Below, piece after piece: positions 6,167-7,581 of a stretch of 7,581 bases of DNA. Position 1 is the first letter of the stretch. Each line of letters starts with the position of its first letter. The notes below the pieces were generated by a model, which ran no database searches, had not been told where the DNA came from, and saw only the letters and a program-made list of their open reading frames with translations. The stretch is taken from positions 1 through 7,581 of the forward strand of contig JBEHWK010000148.1 of NCBI GenBank assembly GCA_040217795.1, given 5' to 3'. This DNA is from Clostridium_T sp040217795 (GTDB taxonomy: Bacteria > Bacillota > Clostridia > Clostridiales > Clostridiaceae). Position numbers and translations under genes: made by a program.

Positions 6167-6991
6167 ATGTTTTCACAGGAAAAGTCCATGGAGTTTGAAG
6201 AGAAGTTCAGCAGGAGTATCCTGGCAGGAAAAGTTCAATGGAAGTATTATAAGCTGGGGTCAGGGGGAAATGTTATATTGTTTCTTACCGGAGGACTTCG
6301 CCGTGCAAGGCTTGGATATGAGTTCCTTGAAGAACTGGCAGGAGAGTATACTGTAATTACAGCAGATTATCCGGCTTCTGAAACAATAGAAGAGTTTATT
6401 TCAGGAATAGAAGCTGTTTTGAAATTTGAGGGTGTTGAAAAAGTGAATATTATTGGGCAATCCTATGGAGGAATAACAGCCCAGGCATTTTCTCTTTTTA
6501 GGCCTGAATTAGTGAGAATGCTGATAATAAGTAACAGCGGACCTCTTTTATACAATGTCATTTCAATAGTTGAACTGAAAGTAATATTAAAACTACTTGA
6601 TATATTATCTGAGGAAAAAGTTAAAAGGTTATTTTGGAGTATGATTTCAAAAGTTTTCAGCGAGAATGATCATAAAACAAAAGAAATGAGAGAAGCTGCA
6701 AAAGAAATAATAATGAAGGAACTTACAAAAGAAGATATATATTCGCATTTTTCCGTTGTTTTAAGTATTTTAAAAAGTATAAGGGGAAAAAGATTTAATA
6801 GAAATATTCCGGTATATGTTTTAAGGTCAGAAGATGATATTACTCAAAGTGATAAAGATATTGCAAAGTATCATACAGTATATGGGCAATCCGTAAAAAT
6901 TATCAGCTTGGGGGATGTTGGACATGCGGCTATGGTCACAGACATGACAGCGTATTGCAATACAATAAGAGAGATAATAAATGAGGAGTAA
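6167..6991 (+). CDS. Alpha/beta hydrolase fold protein
   Basis: The protein has 274 residues from ATG at 6167, with GGGAGGGG (6151-6158) ten bases upstream. A GTG at 6158 lies within that site and is a poor start. The strand-nucleophile elbow GQSYGG (97-102) puts Ser99 as the nucleophile. The acid is probably Asp223 or Asp224 in LRSEDDITQ, and the base His253 in GDVGHAAMV. The early loop reads FLTGGLRRAR, where many relatives have HG, so the oxyanion side is a GG variant. A charged helical segment (about 145-210) forms the lid region. There is no signal peptide, so it is likely cytoplasmic. It follows the adenylating enzyme by 23 bases, and the pair may activate and then transfer or hydrolyse an acyl group. 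The actual substrate is unknown; esterase, thioesterase or acyltransferase are all possible. Confidence 0.85.
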   Translation: MFSQEKSMEFEEKFSRSILAGKVQWKYYKLGSGGNVILFLTGGLRRARLGYEFLEELAGEYTVITADYPASETIEEFISGIEAVLKFEGVEKVNIIGQSYGGITAQAFSLFRPELVRMLIISNSGPLLYNVISIVELKVILKLLDILSEEKVKRLFWSMISKVFSENDHKTKEMREAAKEIIMKELTKEDIYSHFSVVLSILKSIRGKRFNRNIPVYVLRSEDDITQSDKDIAKYHTVYGQSVKIISLGDVGHAAMVTDMTAYCNTIREIINEE

Positions 6992-7120
6992 ATATTGATG
7001 TATTATTAGATTGTAAATAATTCATATAGATCTCCATGAAGAAAGATGAAATAATAATGGTGAAATAAGGGAATATTATGGAAGGTGGAGTAAACAGTAT
7101 TATTAGTTGATTCAAAGTAA

Positions 7121-7149
7121 TTGACAAATTTTAATTATAGAAGTAATAT
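7121..7149 (+). promoter_or_regulatory. Consensus sigma-A promoter of selC
   Basis: TTGACA (7121-7126) is a perfect -35 and TAATAT (7144-7149) a good -10, separated by exactly 17 bases. Transcription would begin near 7156, about 30 bases before the tRNA. This suggests that selC is transcribed independently of the hydrolase operon. Confidence 0.85.
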
Positions 7150-7184
7150 AAGTATATAAGCAATTACTAATGTAGGTTCAATAT

Positions 7185-7281
7185 GGGGGTGGATGGATCC
7201 TGGTGGATTCCGTGGACTTCAAATCCATAGTCGGGTGGTAAGACCGGCCGGGGTGGGTTCAATTCCTACACGCTCCCGCCA
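7185..7281 (+). tRNA. selC: Selenocysteine tRNA, anticodon UCA
   Basis: The 97-base gene folds as a bacterial tRNA-Sec. It has an 8-position acceptor arm (GGGGGTGG, 7185-7192, against ACGCTCCC, 7270-7277) and a 6-bp D stem with a 4-base loop (GGATCC, TGGT, GGATTC). The anticodon arm GTGGA/TCCAT has loop CTTCAAA (7217-7223) and anticodon TCA at 7219-7221. A long variable arm and T arm GTGGG/CCTAC follow. Discriminator G7278 is followed by an encoded CCA (7279-7281). The long D stem, long variable arm and UCA anticodon together exclude an ordinary serine or tryptophan tRNA. The tRNA is charged with serine, converted to selenocysteine and delivered by SelB to UGA codons. The innermost acceptor pair is G-A, a mismatch, and two others are G-T wobbles. 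No selA, selB or selD is in the window. Confidence 0.93.
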
Positions 7282-7331
7282 AAAAGACAATTGAAGCTGA
7301 AATACAAGAGAATATAATTATAGAAGCATAG

Positions 7332-7385
7332 CAGGCATACATCATTAAAGATTCTATCTGGTTTTTGATTATGCCTGTTTTATTT
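7332..7385 (+). terminator. Terminator of selC
   Basis: CAGGCATA (7332-7339) pairs with TATGCCTG (7370-7377). After a bulged C, ATCA (7341-7344) pairs with TGAT (7366-7369). TTTTATTT follows at 7378-7385. It closes the selC unit about 50 bases after the tRNA. Confidence 0.85.
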
Positions 7386-7410
7386 AGAAGGAGGTAAAGA
7401 AACAGCAAAT

Positions 7411-7440
7411 GAAACTTTAGAAAACTTTAGGAAACTATGA
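7411..7440 (+). repeat. Three 10-bp tandem repeats at the IS607-type left end
   Basis: The copies are GAAACTTTAG, AAAACTTTAG and GAAACTATGA, directly abutting. The 10-base period puts them on one face of the helix. The last copy's AAACTAT (7432-7438) is matched by an inverted ATAGTTT at 7465-7471. Such phased repeats are plausible binding sites for the recombinase encoded just downstream. Confidence 0.6.
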
Positions 7441-7486
7441 ATAATTATTATAATGCGTAGAATAATAGTTTTAGGAGGTGATTCTG

Positions 7487-7581
7487 TTGAAGTGTTATTC
7501 AATAGGGGAATTTGCTAAAGCTATTGGTAAAACAACTAAGACATTAAGAAACTGGGATAAAGTTGGGACACTAAAACCAGT
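7487..7581 (+). CDS. tnpA: IS607-family serine transposase, N-terminal part
   Basis: The frame from TTG at 7487 gives MKCYSIGEFAKAIGKTTKTL then RNWDKVGTLKP and is cut by the window end. AGGAGGTGA (7473-7481) is well placed (8 bases) for this TTG start. The sequence is the MerR-like winged helix found at the N-terminus of IS607 transposases, whose catalytic serine recombinase domain follows at about residue 60 onward, here out of view. The ordinary protein has about 200 residues. A MerR-family regulator is the main alternative, but the YSIGEFAKxIGxTxxTLRNWDK pattern is that of IS607. A TATAAT at 7449-7454 may be its -10. A full copy should have a tnpB downstream. Confidence 0.85.
   Translation, partial: MKCYSIGEFAKAIGKTTKTLRNWDKVGTLKP

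Larger units (their letters stand above)
7388..7581 (+). mobile_element. IS607-type element, left end (runs off the window)
   Basis: The recognisable part is the start of the IS607 transposase at 7487 and the repeat-rich leader before it. The exact left boundary cannot be seen. It is somewhere after the selC terminator (7385) and probably at or before the repeats at 7411. IS607 elements usually carry a serine recombinase followed by tnpB and insert at short GG-type targets without duplication. GG steps are present at 7390-7391 and 7393-7394. Confidence 0.65.

Noticed and set aside
7078..7110. Ten-codon open frame (MEGGVNSIIS) between the hydrolase and selC
   Set aside because: It is very short, with only a weak AAGGG before it; it is no better than chance.
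7487..7581. MerR-type regulator as the identity of the last gene
   Set aside because: The exact YSIGEFAKxIGxTxxTLRNWDK pattern and the repeat-rich leader fit an IS607 transposase better; the missing C-terminus would settle it.
1..7581. CRISPR array or phage-defence cluster
   Set aside because: No regularly spaced repeats and no nuclease or effector other than TnpB are seen on either strand.

Overview
The window reads as an AT-rich, low-GC Gram-positive chromosome, most likely a spore-forming clostridium. The support is a two-gene CotF-like spore coat operon, strong AGGAGG-type ribosome binding sites, U-tailed hairpin terminators, and a selenocysteine tRNA. No species can be named from the sequence alone. 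All family calls are recalled from motif patterns; no database was searched.

Layout. 1-48 is the 3' end of a + strand gene, followed by a terminator at 70-93. 172-1720 is an IS200/IS605-type element on the minus strand. It has an apparently intact tnpB (289-1410), a ruined tnpA (1407-1595) and subterminal hairpins at both ends (182-212 and 1682-1703). A large hairpin at 1598-1644 covers the tnpA ribosome binding site, and a probable omega RNA overlaps the tnpB 3' end. The element lies just beyond the terminator (1733-1762) of the minus-strand coat operon (1777-2070 and 2086-2292). An AT-rich divergent region with palindromes separates this operon from a YyaL/DUF255 thioredoxin-fold protein (2493-4589), which ends at a terminator (4620-4672). 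Next is a two-gene + strand operon: a PaaK-like adenylate-forming enzyme (4794-6143) and an alpha/beta hydrolase (6167-6991). The selenocysteine tRNA gene selC (7185-7281) has its own consensus promoter (7121-7149) and terminator (7332-7385). The window ends inside the first gene of an IS607-type element (7487 onward), whose leader has three 10-bp tandem repeats.

How the parts relate. In the IS605 element the TnpB nuclease looks intact, but its partner transposase has lost the HUH region and carries a stop codon. The element should therefore be unable to transpose by itself, while still possibly making an RNA-guided nuclease. The coat genes form one translationally close unit. The adenylating enzyme and hydrolase probably act in one small activation/transfer or hydrolysis step on an unknown carboxylic acid. 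selC implies that the host reads UGA as selenocysteine, but no other sel gene is in view. The most interesting items are the internally deleted tnpA with its structured leader, the uncharacterised adenylase-hydrolase pair, and selC lying directly beside an IS607 end.
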